DNA of 64,000 nucleotides, taken from positions 20,601,356-20,665,355 of the forward strand of contig CM060854.1 of the NCBI GenBank assembly GCA_030737835.1. Reading direction: 5' to 3'. Origin of the DNA: Acorus gramineus. Lineage: Eukaryota > Streptophyta > Magnoliopsida > Acorales > Acoraceae. The position numbers were made by a program, and so were the translations under genes. Numbering within the stretch: position 1 is the first letter of the stretch; every line of letters starts with the position of its first letter. Below the pieces are notes generated by a model. It saw nothing but the letters and a program-made list of their open reading frames with translations. It was not told the origin of the DNA and did no database searches. Of the stretch, positions 24,801 through 36,307 are shown one piece after another.

Positions 24801-26181
24801 AACAGGGTTGAGCACAGACATAAGTAGGCCATGAGGAGGCAAGAGCTTTAGATAATGTACAAAAGAAATAATTTAGAAGAGCTATTACCCTGTTAACTAA
24901 ATGTTCATTCATGTGCCCACCACAACATATGCATGTTAGTTTTGGAGAAACATTCATTTGAGTTTGTTATCTTCATAAGGAGAAGCATTTATGATGTATC
25001 ATTTGGGTCTTTGCATTACAAAACAGAGAAGTGTTTGCATGGGAATATAACAGAGAAAACTTTGCATGTATTACAAAAAGGAAGTGTTTACAAAGCATAT
25101 AAGATTATATACGAATAATATCAGAATCAAAATATGCGGCCACAGTGGCGTTCTACATGAGAACACAATTGCATTTCTTCATTGACTTAACTAATATGAA
25201 CATATTCTCTTTAAAGTTGATAAATATCTTTGAAAGACTCATTTATATTAATACTTCTATTCATCTTCCATGCCTTTGAATCTACAACACGCAACAGCTA
25301 AAGACACTCTAAGTTTCTTTAAGATAAAAATAACATTTTCCAATGTACCTTGTGTGTGTGTGTCGGTGTGTGTGTGTGTATGAAGGCTGACTGTTCAGTG
25401 ATGTTCTCTAATCAAAGTTTATCTACACAGAAATTTATGGAAAAACTTATGATGGAACTACCCATATCATTAGATTGGATTAGTTGGAAAGTACAGGCTT
25501 AGTGTTTGCCAGGTATCAATAACCTTCCTTTCTAAGTTAAAGGGAAGATTCATATTAAAGTGAAGGGGGGAAAAATACTAATATCACAATCAGTCACAGA
25601 AAGAAATTCCTCCTCAAATCCAACCATCAAATAAAGCAAGTCTTAATGCTGATCTTAGACAAAAAATCTTGAAACTACAAAAAAAACGATATTATTAATC
25701 ACACAAATTTCAACCACAAAACAAGACCCCCCAAGACAAAAAAAAAAACCTATCTTTTTTTTAAAAGAAATAAAGAACACCCATGTCCAACAAATCAAAC
25801 TACAATAATCACACTCCAAAAACCAAACTTCCACTAAAGCTTTTAAAAGAAGTAAAACTTACCAATAGACCCAATTCACAAAACCCATTAAAACACAGAC
25901 ACTTGAACCCATTTCAACCCAAAAAAAAAAAACAAAAGAACTCACAAAAACTGACCTTTCACTGAAGCTGCAGCTCTCATGGGAACAAAGAAGGGAAGTG
26001 CAGAGAGACCCACAAGGAGGAAGTCCCTCCTCCCACCCCCATCACTTGTGGGGAGGGAAGCCATGGCTGTTGAGGCTCTCCTCTTCCCATTCTTCCTCCA
26101 AACACTCACTGAACCATTAGAACAACAAAAGACTTGTTGGGTGTTCATAAGGCCTGTTGGATTTTCCAATAAAAATCCCAT
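15803..26181 (-). CDS. MFP1: MAR-binding filament-like protein 1
   Basis: Four exons are read on the minus strand: 26181-25956, 18356-18310, 18195-18055 and 17593-15803. All are GT-AG, phases agree across every junction, and they encode 734 residues, close to the ~725 usual for MFP1. Residues 1-50 are Ser/Arg-rich and transit-peptide-like. Hydrophobic segment 53-68 (DFLLVGLSALPFFVPM) is followed by an Ala-rich cleavage-like site. A second membrane segment spans about 103-125 (FLALLNSVGIISSG to ALYAIA). From 139 to about 680 the protein is one continuous coiled coil, and it ends in a basic tail (KKTTRRRRSSA). Family knowledge: MFP1 binds matrix-attachment DNA, is anchored in thylakoids facing the stroma near nucleoids, and helps place starch-granule initiation. 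The last exon's TTG at 17593 encodes an internal leucine and is not a start. Intron 1 is 7,599 nt and contains a complete copia element in antisense orientation, yet no exon is damaged. Confidence 0.93.
19134..19267 (+). repeat. 5' LTR of the copia element
   Basis: Very short LTR of 134 bp, TG...CA bounded. It contains a TATA-like tatatataaag at about 19199-19210, the likely promoter for the genomic RNA. Confidence 0.95.
19268..19280 (+). other. Primer-binding site
   Basis: The sequence tggtatcagagct immediately follows the LTR. It matches the initiator-methionine tRNA complement used by most plant copia elements. Confidence 0.9.
19322..19860 (+). repeat. GC-rich tandem-repeat leader of the copia element
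   Basis: About 540 bp of high GC content lie between the primer-binding site and the gag start at 20015. The leader consists of three tandem families. The first is a ~20-bp unit built from gccgtcgccgtcgtgccctt (19322-19420). The second is a unit with cccagccctgccgcgcggtt and gcatctgcc (about 19430-19540). The third is a ~22-bp ccgacccggatccgcgaacc unit (about 19638-19750). Because few stops occur, long open frames appear on both strands, but their composition is purely repeat-driven. The deleted copy at 48008-48410 keeps a diverged version. Confidence 0.8.
20015..24262 (+). pseudogene. Copia gag-pol polyprotein, broken by two frameshifts
   Basis: The gag start is at 20015. The frame closes at 20327-20329 and the gag reading continues in another frame from about 20313. 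A second shift lies at about 23053-23063 inside the reverse transcriptase, and the frame then returns to the first one through 24262. Domains in order: gag, CCHC zinc knuckle (CTHCKRTGHPVADC), protease (DSGASHHMT), GAG-pre-integrase (LWHRRLGH), integrase core (HSDIWGP, then an HEQNGVAERKHR segment), reverse transcriptase (YGLKQAPRAWF, LLYVDDM) and RNase H (ADWAGDPTTRRSTTGF, SSTEAEY). Both breaks are single-base indels, so this copy cannot make the full polyprotein unless they are sequencing errors. Confidence 0.9.
24266..24274 (+). other. Polypurine tract
   Basis: The purine-rich sequence gaggaggg immediately precedes the 3' LTR and is the expected primer for plus-strand DNA synthesis. Confidence 0.75.
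24276..24409 (+). repeat. 3' LTR of the copia element
   Basis: Identical to the 5' LTR except for T instead of C at 24373. It is followed by TSD aaggt. Confidence 0.95.
24415..25955 (-). other. Remainder of MFP1 intron 1
   Basis: AT-rich intron sequence with a (TG)n microsatellite at about 25350-25380 and no recognisable gene or transposon. The donor GT is at 25955-25954. Confidence 0.7.
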
Positions 26182-26477
26182 CTTTTCTTCTTTTTGGTCT
26201 CTCTCTCTCTCTCTTTAACTGTCCTCTCTTCTTCTGAAAAAATTAAAAAGTTCTTGCTTTTAAGAAACAGAGGTCTTTCTTGATATCATAGAAAAATGCC
26301 TCTGAGTTTGTTGAATTTACGATATGAACCTTTGATGGACCTTTTGTAAGGTTCACCTTACGTGGATCGTTAGATTTGGGAAGATCTGATGATCAAGGCC
26401 GTTTAATGGATGGACCTTATGTTTGACGTTCTTTGATTAAAATTGAGTCTCTCACTCCATCTTCCTATCCATGTTGG

Positions 26478-26550
26478 CCACGTAGGCTCCCATCAGAGAC
26501 TGCCACGTAGGCTGTATCTCCAATGTGCGACCTTGATTGTGCCACGTCAT
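26478..26550 (-). promoter_or_regulatory. Three ACGT elements upstream of MFP1
   Basis: The sequence ccacgtagg occurs twice (26478-26486 and 26503-26511), and gccacgtcat lies at 26541-26550. This is about 300-370 bp upstream of the MFP1 start codon. ACGT cores are bZIP/bHLH sites and HY5-type light regulation is plausible, but this is inference. The 5' UTR close to the start is a (GA)n tract on the coding strand (26200-26216). Confidence 0.45.
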
Positions 26551-26755
26551 CTATTTTTTATATTATTATTTTAGCTTGTGAAATCATTTGTGCCGTTTGG
26601 ATACAAAATACTAAAATAGCCTTTGGAATACCGTGGAATTATATGGAATATGTAACTTTTTCTTGTTTGAATGTAAGGAATATCTTGGTATAATATATGT
26701 CAGAATTAACTGATATGAAATGGTATATGAATTCCAACAAATTTCTAGAATTAAG

Positions 26756-27606
26756 TAGGCCTGTCAACGGGTCGGGTCCGGGTCAGATCGGGGTGGACCC
26801 GGACCCGACCCATGACAGGACCCGGCGGGTTCCGGTCCAACCTAGGACCCGGCCGGTCCGGGTCCAACCTAGGACCCGGCGGGTCCGGGGAAATGTGGAC
26901 CCGGACCCGTCGGACCCGGGTCGGGTCCGGGTTCGACCCGACCTGGTGGTTGGGTAAAAAAAAAAAAGAGAAGAGCTCATGTATTTGTTTGCCTTATCAT
27001 TCTATTTGAAATTTTTTGTAATAAAACATTATTGTTAATGAGACTATGTTTGAATATAATTTTATACAATTCAAAAGAAGTAAATGAATTATTAAACAAC
27101 ATCCAAAACAATAATCACTAACATAAAAAACATATTAACTTAAATAATAAACATAACTAACATAAACAACATTCAAAACAATATTAACATAAACAACATT
27201 CAAAACAATAAACACTAACATATTAACCTAAATAATAAACATAAATCATGCAACAAACTAATTAATCATACAAATTCAAAAGCTAATAAGTTAATTGCCC
27301 AAAACAAACCGATTTATAGGCTTGTTATGATTATGATTTATGAACTTGTAGATACAAAAATAAGTTAAGTAAGAAATAAAATTATGTATCAACTAATACT
27401 AATGGTCTTATAATATATGAGCATATTTTAATAAAACAATCGGGTCTCGGGTCCAACGGGTCGGGGCGGGGTGGACCCGGACCCGACCCGTTTGTTTGTT
27501 CGGGTCCAACTCGGGTCGGGTCCAAATCAGGTTGGGTATATTACATGTGTAATCGGGTCCGGGTCAGGTTGGGTCCGGGTCTAGACCCGACCCGTTGACA
27601 GGCCTA
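26756..27606. mobile_element. hAT-type MITE with GC-rich ends, copy 1
   Basis: The 851-bp element starts taggcctgtcaacgggtcgg and ends with the inverted ccgttgacaggccta. It is flanked by the perfect 8-bp duplication gaattaag (26748-26755 and 27607-27614). Both ends are dense in alternating gggtccggg/acccgaccc words; the middle is very AT-rich with aacattcaaaacaata repeats. There is no transposase. An inverted, diverged copy is at 56949-57810. Confidence 0.9.
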
Positions 27607-28509
27607 GAATTAAGTTATTCAATTTATAAGAATATATGGGTCCACTTTCAAATCAATTATTATCCCCTATTATAAATAAATTGTTATCATTTTTTTATCT
27701 TTTATAAATCATTATTCATACCATATTCACATTTTATTTAAAATAAAATTTTTTTATTATTACATTTTACAACGAGAATAATTTAAAAAATAACTAAACA
27801 AAAAATTATTTTATCTTTATTTAAATTAGAATAGTCATAAATTTCAGAATAAATCAATTCTCTGTCCAAACGGAGGTTTGATGTTCTGTTTTTAGGTTCT
27901 TTAAACACTAAATTGGGGGTTGTTTTGTGTGTGTGTGTGGGGGGGGGGGGGGGGGGTTAATTAGTTTTTGTATATATGTATATAAAAAAAAACAGTTTTT
28001 CAAGAACCTAATAAAATTGTGTTTTATGGAAAATCTATTTTTAAAAATTGTTTTAAGTGAAAGATATTTTTCAATCTTGTTTTCAAACGCGCTCTTACAA
28101 ATTGAAGTCAAAATCAGTGATTTATAAGTTTGTTAATGAATTGAATATATCATATTATCTCAATTTTTTTTATTTATTATTTAGGTCTTTTCCAACCCAA
28201 TCCAGCAGCTTAATGTGAAATAAAGGTTATTCCATTCCTTATCCACTTTTTTTTACTTATTAAAAAACAATTATCAATGTTGTGGATTAAAAGGTTCATT
28301 TTTGGTCTAAGTCAAATTAGAACTAAGTGGGAACACTACTGTCAATAAGTCAACTCAATTTGCCTGTTGAATCCACTGTTGCACAGTTGATGAACACAAA
28401 TTTTGCTTTAATAAATGTTAAAACATGAATATGAATATAGGAACTCTGAAAATGAAATTATGAAAATGAAGTTATATCATGTGTTTGTATTAGCAGGTAT
28501 TCCTCCAGC
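27607..28509. other. Intergenic AT-rich sequence with a (GT)n-G18 tract
   Basis: No gene was found. Positions 27926-27938 are (gt)n and run into 18 consecutive G at 27939-27956. The rest is AT-rich with no recognisable element ends. Confidence 0.6.
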
Positions 28510-28656
28510 TTTTTTCTTTTTTTTTTTAACAGAAAGATAGAGCCTATGGTCGCCACTTTCATTAATACTAATAAAAATAAGATTACAAGTCTGAAATGGA
28601 ACAAGAAGAAACAGAAAACTGAAAATAAAAACAATAAATTGAAAACGATAAGAAAT
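28510..28656 (-). mobile_element. 3' end of a 5'-truncated LINE or SINE
   Basis: On the minus strand a short stretch containing aaagtggcgaccataggctc ends in a poly(A) run (the T-run 28510-28527 on the plus strand). The flanks aggtattcctccagc (28495-28509) and aggcatttctccggt (28657-28671) agree at 11 of 15 positions and look like an aged target-site duplication of LINE length. No coding part remains. Confidence 0.45.
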
Positions 28657-28943
28657 AGGCATTTCTCCGGTTAAGATTTTCCAATATATGTCATATGAGA
28701 TATTAGAAATTGTGTGATATTTAGATATTCAAAATAATTTAAATACAGACATGAATATCAAAAGTATGCACTCTAAAAATATCTAAACTTAATATACAAA
28801 TTAAAAACTAATATTTTTTGTATTATGTACTGTTATAATCTTGAAATTTGATTATTTTAAATAACTCTTCTATTATATTTTCACATGAATTCTCAATTTT
28901 AACCCTCTTTTTTTTACCATACTATCTTCTATATAAACATGTC

Positions 28944-29395
28944 TCCTGTATGGGGTGTGATATTGAGTTATTCGCTCATGATAGCTATACTGAAATAAAT
29001 AACAATTCAGACCTAATAAACAAATTTTTGTTTGGTTGTATTTTCTGTTATTCTTATTAGGAAACATAAAAATAATTTCTTTGATGTTTGATTCACCTTG
29101 AATAAAATGATGATATATAGTTAATAAATGATGGATAAAAAACTATATACTTTTTAAATGACAGTTATACCACCTGAGAATAATGTGACAGAAGTATGAC
29201 TGATTTGATAGATATGACAGTTTTTATAATCTGCGCGTGACTATTAGCCATTAAGTGAGAAATTTATTTTAAAATAACATAGAATCAATTTTTTATCGAT
29301 GGACATAGATAAACCCTAAAAAATAATTCCAACATTTCTTTATAATAATTATCAAGTTTTATCATAACTTATCATGACATAACAAACTAAGGAAC
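28944..29395. repeat. MITE of the 'gatagctat' family, copy 2
   Basis: It starts with a tggggtgtga...ttattcgctcatgatagctat word that matches 42665-42710. It shares the interior words aaatttttgtttggttg, ttctgttattctt and gatatgacagttttt with that copy. The right end is atcaagttttatcataact. Confidence 0.6.
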
Positions 29396-29855
29396 TCGAA
29401 AATTAGTAGTTTCAGGTGCACATTAAAGTATCAGATTTGACAAGCTTACCTGCATTAATATTGCTGAACTAAAGAACTTCATGAGTGTACTTGAAGATGA
29501 ATAAAGCAAAGCATGGTGAATGAACCAAGAACATAACCCACAAACATGGATTGAAAATTTTCATCAAAGAATAAGAGAAAGGCGAATTCTATTCGCTTAT
29601 GAACTGAATTAAGTTCAAAATTTTATACAAAAATTAAAAAGAAAAAAACAAGCTAGGGGGGGGCCAAAACATAGGCCATCAACCCCTTTTTTTAATTAAA
29701 AACTACTAGACAAGATATAGAACATGCAAATCCTTCCAACCTTCAAAACCATGAAATCCGAGGCGCCTATGAAGAAACCAAAATGAATGTACAGAGTTCT
29801 TCGGTCTTTCATGGATTGGTAGATTTTCAGGATCTAAAATGTTCGTGCAACCTGC

Positions 29856-31534
29856 CTAAGTCGCAACGACCATACCGGTCTGAAAAAGCTCACCATCACC
29901 TGATGTCGATTTGGGAGAACCGGTTAATGGTTTCTCTGATTCTTCCTCGACTAACATCTCCTGATCACGACAAGCACAGCTGCAAAATGCCTTCTCACCT
30001 CTGCATTTGCAAAGTTAAAAGTGAGGGGTCAATTTATCTAATTTGGTTTTTCCGATCTTCAATGTTATATAGTCGAATAATGTGTTGATAACAAGGTGGG
30101 TGGATACAAAGATTTTGCTATGAAACCGGAATAGAAAAGCTAGAATTCAAGTTTCCATTGAAAGTACTCTTTTATGAAGTGACATGCAATTATGCGAATG
30201 ATATTCAACATCTGGAATCACATAAATGCTGGGTCTAAAAGTAACTTCTGATCAACAAAATTGTGAGAGTATTGTAAGAACTCTTTACAGGTACTTTGAG
30301 GCCTTGGTTGGAACCAATTGCCAAATTGGTTCTGCTTCTGCAAAGTCTATTTTCATATGATCGGTTTCAAATGCTTTTTTTTTTTCGATTTTGGTTTTTA
30401 TGTGTTAAAACGTCAACAAAACAGCTTTTATGAAAAAGCTGGTTAGAGTCTTTTTTGTTCCAAGTGGGGCCTGAGTTCTATTCTGAACTTCAAAATCCAA
30501 CTACAACAGTATGATGAACTACATAAATTAACTAACTACACAGCATTCACAACAAAGCTGGAGACTTAGACAAACCTGTACATGTAAACATCTTTCCCCA
30601 CTTCAAGCTTCTTCTTGCAAGCACAACAAAAGCTCAAGAAGTCATCCGGGGGGAATGGCATGCTATCGTCCAAACACCCACCAACGCCCAAAACCGGTCC
30701 TTCACCCAACTCCTCCTGTTTGTTAGAGTCAATCCAATCATCCTCCAAAATCAAATCTCCATAGATATGTGTCGTTTTAGGATTAGGTCCATGACTAATG
30801 ATACGGGTGTAGTCCTCAGATAGCTCGATTTCACTAGCTATGAAGCCAAATGACACTGGAAGAGAACTTGCTTTCAAACTCGAAAACTTGTCAAAATCGA
30901 ATCCCCTCTTGACCAATTGAGGAGACCCCACTTGGGGTTTGTTAATCTCGGATCCAAAATCATTGCAGTTAGAGAAAGATCGAAGCTTTCCAAGAGGACT
31001 GAGCTCTAGTGGTATCAAATCCAATTGAGGTGTTGGAAGGACATTGAAAGTTTCAGGCAACGATCCAGGTGTAGTCACCAAGGAATCCTCTAATGGACTC
31101 TGAGGACGGCTTATCGAATTGGGTACATTAATCTTCATTTGTGAACCAAACACTATATTCTTACCACTCTTAGAAAGCCTATACTCCCCATCAGTTTTGG
31201 TTTCATCATTCAATGAGTCTACGATTCCGAGGCCAACTCTGTTGCAATCCCAACTCTTTCGAGCCCCGTCAAGGCCAGGCGATTTTGGTGACCTAACAAA
31301 TGAGTTACCTGAATTGGAGAAGACCTTGAAATCCAAAGGTGATGTGGGACTTCTGGATGGATCAGTGTCTGATGAAGCCTTAGCAGTGAAACCTACAAAC
31401 AGACCAGGGAGGTTGAAAAATGAGGAGCTTTTGGTTCTCTGAACAGATGCATTCGCTGAAATATTAGAATCCGAAGCCGAATCAGGCATGGATTGGCCCT
31501 TGTTCTGGTCTTTCCTGGTCCTCTTCCTCAGCAT
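29856..31534 (-). CDS. FCS-like zinc finger (FLZ, DUF581) protein
   Basis: Two coding exons on the minus strand, 31534-30576 and 30000-29856, are joined in phase inside an arginine codon (ag/a) and encode 367 residues. I start at the ATG at 31534, giving MLRKRTRKDQ, a start common in this family. The upstream in-frame GTG at 31546 is not a plant start. The FLZ domain spans about 299-331: FLSF followed by C303, C306, then the C326-S-C-A-C330 segment, that is C-x2-C-x19-C-x3-C. The intron splits the domain between its two cysteine pairs, as in other plant FLZ genes. The remaining N-terminal 300 residues are Ser/Pro-rich and probably disordered, with many SP motifs (SPTSPLDF, RSPKSPGL, SRPQSPLED). 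Family knowledge: FLZ proteins bind SnRK1 kinase subunits and act as adaptors in energy and stress signalling. Confidence 0.92.
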
Positions 31535-31571
31535 CGTCTCTCTCACTCCTCAGACAGAACAAAAGCTTTTC

Positions 31572-33055
31572 CTGCATGAAAACAAGGTAAGAAATAAAGA
31601 TTATTTAGTACTAGATGATTATGAAACTATGGTGCGTTTATGAGGTGATCAGGAGAAGTGAAAACTAATTTTTGTATACAATAAAATGGCAATCCTACAT
31701 TACTTAAAGGAAACAGAGATGAGAAGCTAAATCAAAGGATTGAATATCAAAAGAAGGATAGTTGCATAATTAGTCTTACGGAAAAAAATCAATATAATCA
31801 AAATACGGATATCGTTAAACAGTTTTTCAAATGTATTCTGATAAATAGGATAAGAAATACACAAAAAAAAAAAAACTTTGATGTGCTTTTTTTTTTTGCT
31901 TGGTAATTTTTATGTGGTAAATCATCCAAACTAAATAGATACAAAACTTCTAAAGGTACTAGACGCAAAGTTCGATGAACAGAAGTATATTTGGCCAATG
32001 GGTACAGGAGGTATCCATTCGCCCAACTTCTACGAATGTTCAGAAAAAATTGGTGTACTTCATGACTATGAGCATGACCAGGGAGCAATAATCAGAATGT
32101 CAGGATGAAAAATATGTAGAGTGAAACTTTGAAAATAAACCCATATCAATATAAACCATAAATTAAAAGAGGAATCATATAACAATTTGGGATCTTTTCT
32201 AAATGTGCCAATAGGAGAGAGATTGAATAATGCATATTGTCATAAAACCAACTATATTTGAAACAAAAAAAGAAGAAACTTTGGCATTATAAAAAATCAT
32301 GCATGAAAGGAAAGATCATGATCCATCATTTGGGGACGAATTCAGACATGGATCCTGAATCTGCTGAACTTCCAATTTTCAAAAAGAAAGAAAAACAAAC
32401 AGTAACAGAAGAATCAAATAGAAGATCCATGGCATGAGTTTTTCTTTTTCTTTTTCATTCAGACACGAATATCTACATCAATTGAACACAAAAGATCAGA
32501 CAAAAAAAAGGAGAAAATCATTCGCAACCCCAATCTTGACCCGATCTTTCAGTCCAAACATACATATGCATAGGATCACAACATAGAAAACATAGAAACA
32601 AGTAAACAAAGCAGGAGCTAAACCTGCTTTTCCAGAAGCAAATTAAAAAAAACAACGATATACAGAATCAAATTGTTATCTTTTTTAGTCAAAGACCAAC
32701 ATCAAACAATGGAACTACAGCCAGATTTTCAATCACCCCAAAACAAAAACAAAAAACATAAATCAATCAATGGAGCTCCCTATACAAGTAACCCAAAATC
32801 ATGGGCACACACAAAAAACACTACCTGATCTCTTGATGCCCCAAAAATACAAAACCCACCCCCCAAAAACCTCCAAAGAATCAAAACAAAACCTCCCCAC
32901 AAAAACAATGCTCAACAAAACCAATCCAAAGAACACCCAATCCTTTCCCCCCCCACCTAAAAAAAAAAACACACACCCACCATGACCCATTCGAAATCTC
33001 TTGAAATGGTAATAGAGAATCAAGTCAGATATGGAGAAAAAACAAACCAACCCAC
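31572..33055 (-). other. 5' UTR intron of the FLZ gene
   Basis: On the minus strand a leader exon ends with aacag before gtggg (33056/33055). A downstream acceptor ttcatgcag lies just before 31571, 37 bp ahead of the start codon. A second possible donor occurs near 32622. The open frames inside are A-rich and meaningless. Confidence 0.55.
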
Positions 33056-33057
33056 CT

Positions 33058-33093
<36 letters not shown>

Positions 33094-33362
33094 GAACCTC
33101 TTCAGATGAAAACACAGAGAGGGAGAGAGAACCGCAAAATGCAGTGAAAATGGGTTGACGAAGGTATCAAAAGAGAGAGAGATGGCTTATTCAGTACTCT
33201 CTCCCTGTTTGTAAGTCTGAAAACTCACTCTTTTTTTCTTCCTTTGCTCCCTTTTTTGGGTGTTAGCATTGCATGCATCAAAATCAGAGAACGAGACATA
33301 GTGAGTGAGAGAGAGAGAGAGATAGAGAGGGGCAGGCTTGTGAAGTACTGCTCCTACTCCCT
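33056..33362 (-). other. 5' UTR exon of the FLZ gene with a (GA)n tract
   Basis: A leader exon is inferred between the TATA box and the splice donor. It contains (CT)15 on the plus strand at 33061-33090, which is (GA)15 in the transcript sense, a common feature of plant 5' leaders and a target of GAGA-binding BPC factors. A second short GA/CT tract lies at 33307-33325. Confidence 0.55.
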
Positions 33363-33391
33363 TTCTGGTAGGGACCCACAAAGGATACGTA

Positions 33392-33399
33392 TTTTTATA
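33392..33399 (-). promoter_or_regulatory. TATA box of the FLZ gene
   Basis: TATAAAAA is read on the minus strand. It would place initiation at about 33362, just upstream of the GA-rich leader. Confidence 0.55.
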
Positions 33400-33919
33400 C
33401 GGTATAAATACATGAAATTATTGTCCACACTTGTGGAGCCCTTGATGGCCGATGGGTGACAAATGTGTGTTTGTGGATTTTTTTTTTAGTGTGTATAATA
33501 AGATATAAAAATGTGAAATTTTGTTTATAGTGTTGACATGGAATTATAATTGAATAAGATTAAACCGTTAAGCATAGGAGAAATTGGAGATGTGATTGAC
33601 AAATTACATTATTTAAAAATCACACATTTAATATCAAAAATTAATTTTTGATGGATTTTATGAGCTTTAATACTCCTAAATTTTTTCTTATTATATCTGA
33701 TAAATATGAGATTTATTGAGAAATTTTTTATTTAATTTATCTGATTGGTAGATGACTCTTTTCAACAAAGACTTTGGAATTTAGATGCTGATTTGAAAAT
33801 TTAATCAAGAAAAAAAAAAACCAAGCCAACAAGAAATAAGAAATAAATTTTAGAAGTGTTTAATCTGGTGTTAAAAATAATTGATTTCGTAATTCACACA
33901 AATTAAAAGAGAACATATC

Positions 33920-33950
<31 letters not shown>

Positions 33951-33954
<4 letters not shown>

Positions 33955-34245
33955 AATAATAAGATGCGGTCACCATACCCTCTGCCTTAGGTGTGGTCAC
34001 CATGTCATTGTCATCCGATTAAATGGATTTTAATCAGACGGTTAAAATAACCACCCCATAAAATCACATATATCCCTATGAATCATGATGCCTCTTTTTT
34101 CTCCACATGATCTTTCCTTTTATCTCTTATGATTCTCTTATGGACCATTTTCTCACTATTTGATTAAAGGCACCCTTTTTGTATGGTGATTAGAAGGTGA
34201 TCGCATATTAAAAAGGGGTACGGTGTCCACACCATATCACCTCTC
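33951..34245. repeat. MITE inserted in an (AT)n microsatellite
   Basis: The element lies between two TA-repeat tracts (33922-33950 and 34246-34285). Its ends are imperfect inverted repeats: gatgcggtcaccatacccc-like on the left, and the complement of ggtgtggacaccgtacccc on the right. The interior includes a small palindrome around gattaaatggattttaatc. There is no coding. Confidence 0.6.
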
Positions 34246-34758
34246 TATATATATATATATTTATATATATATATATTATATACTTCTACATTTCTTCTTT
34301 TTACAATTTTAAATTTAATTAGCATATGTTAAAACTTTTTTGAGCGTTAAATGTTATAAACAATATGATTATTCGTAACTATCACAGTTCAAAGTAAATA
34401 AAATACTATGAGTATACTTTATATATATGGTATGTTTTTGGCATACGTGTGTAGGTAGGTCTCTATTCAGATACAAGGGTATTTTAGAATAAAAATAAAT
34501 AAAAGTGGGCCTTGACGAAATTTTCGGTTACTTTTAAAATAAGGGCAGTCAGCAGAAAAGGACAAAGCGGACTCTGTGGGGTCAGAAATTTTTTTTTCAC
34601 TTTTTTTTTCTTTTTGTAAATAAGGACTTCAACTCTAACGGAGCTTAACCACAGTTAACGTTGGAATTAACGGCGCCGATTTAATCGCGCCGAGGACGGG
34701 GCAAGGTCACGGGCCCGGTGTGATTAATCTAATGTTTTTAGTGCAATCTTTCTAAACA

Positions 34759-35167
34759 CCCGTTGGATAGAGATATAAATTATTCTGAAGTTTATGATTA
34801 TTTTAAAAATAGATAAATATATTAGTTAAATAAATAATTTTTTATTTGATAGTGTTTTTATTTATTTCTATTGAATAACGTAATAGTGAAGTTTTTGTTG
34901 TTTGGTTCAACATGAATAAATTGTACATAAGATTACAATAAGGTATAGATAAAAATTTATAAAATATGAAAAAATTTGATATGGAGGTCCATTAATTTAT
35001 AAAAGGTGATTATAGTTGAGTTGATGGTATAAAATTTTTATATTAATAGAATGGATTTGATGAAATGACCCAATTCTTTCAAGAACATGAAATACAAATA
35101 TCAGCTTATTATTATTTCTTTTATCACAGCTATACTCATCTATTCCTTATAAACAAACAACTGTTTA
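34759..35167. repeat. MITE of the 'gatagctat' family, copy 3
   Basis: It begins ccgttggatagagatataaa and shares ttttgttgtttggttcaaca with the copies at 42660 and 14260. It ends tccttataaacaaacaactg, matching 43110-43142. Confidence 0.55.
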
Positions 35168-35986
35168 GATGCATTCTCCCCCCAATTACTTTATCCAAAT
35201 AACTCATAAGTGTAATCCCGTCACATGTTTAAAAAAAATACATGTGTTCACTTTGAAACTATATCCAGGAATTAAAAAATTATTTAATACACATATATAT
35301 TCAAAATACAAAAACAGATATTAATATATTTGATACAAAATATATTTAAATTTGACATATATTATAAGTTATATATCTTTATATTATATATTATCATATC
35401 TGTTAGCATGTATAATTGATAGCAATCATGATTATTATATCCGGAAGTAATGATAAACCATAAAAAAAAAAATTATTTTTAATATCTTATCTCTTTAATA
35501 TATTATTTGAGTACACAAATAAGTTGTTTGGGGAGGGGGAGATGGTAGGAGCGTAAAGGGGGTGTGAAATAAGGCGAGGAACGCTTTGTTCACTCTAATG
35601 GCCCTGACAGGTTTTCTTTAGAGGTTCACGTGTAATGGCAGTACAGTTTTGACCAATAAAGGCAGCCCGGAAAGAACAAAATTGGGAAGAATAATTTCAC
35701 ATGGGTTCTCAAGTTTCAGTGCTTGTCTTATTATATGTAACACTTTAAAATCGATTGTTTCTGCCATAACATCTGACAGAAGCCCATTCATGTCACACTG
35801 TTACAGCCCCAGTTCATTTGATATTTTTTTTTCGCAAATTATTTATACATGCATACATACTTTAGTAAATTATATGTATTTTTATTTTAAAAATAAAAAA
35901 TTAAAATTTTCATACGATGCATATATCTTGTTAGTAAATTGAAATAACATAGGATACTAAAAAAAAAGAGGATAAATACTACTTAC
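35168..35986. other. Intergenic, nothing recognised
   Basis: AT-rich sequence. A slightly GC-richer patch at 35530-35660 contains a cacgtgt word but no gene model. Confidence 0.5.
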
Positions 35987-36272
35987 TGTTATAAACTAAG
36001 TAGAATACATACACACAAGTATACATAAATAAAGTACACAAGCATATAGAAGAGAAGTAGAGAGAGATTTCTTATTCAATATTTGTTGGTTGGTCTAATA
36101 CAAGAGAAACCCCTCTATTTATAGAGTGCATAGAGGAATCTCAAAGGTGGGGAGTTACAAGTCTATAGAGGTGAGGGGGAGATAGTGGGGCAATAATGGG
36201 AGTGTTATGGAATAGAAGAGTGGGGGAGGTTATGGCTAGGAGGAGTGGTGGTTATCCACTATATTCACAACA
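35987..36272 (-). repeat. 3' LTR of the truncated copia element
   Basis: This 286-bp LTR begins tgttataaac and ends cacaaca on the plus strand. On the minus strand it has a clear TATAAATAG promoter box (36123-36115). Confidence 0.85.
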
Positions 36273-36307
36273 CTCCCCCTTGGATGACCACCACGCTAAG
36301 ATAATTG

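Noticed and set aside
30566-31546. FLZ start at the upstream GTG (31546)
   Set aside because: Plant nuclear genes initiate at AUG; the ATG at 31534 gives the family-typical MLRKR start.
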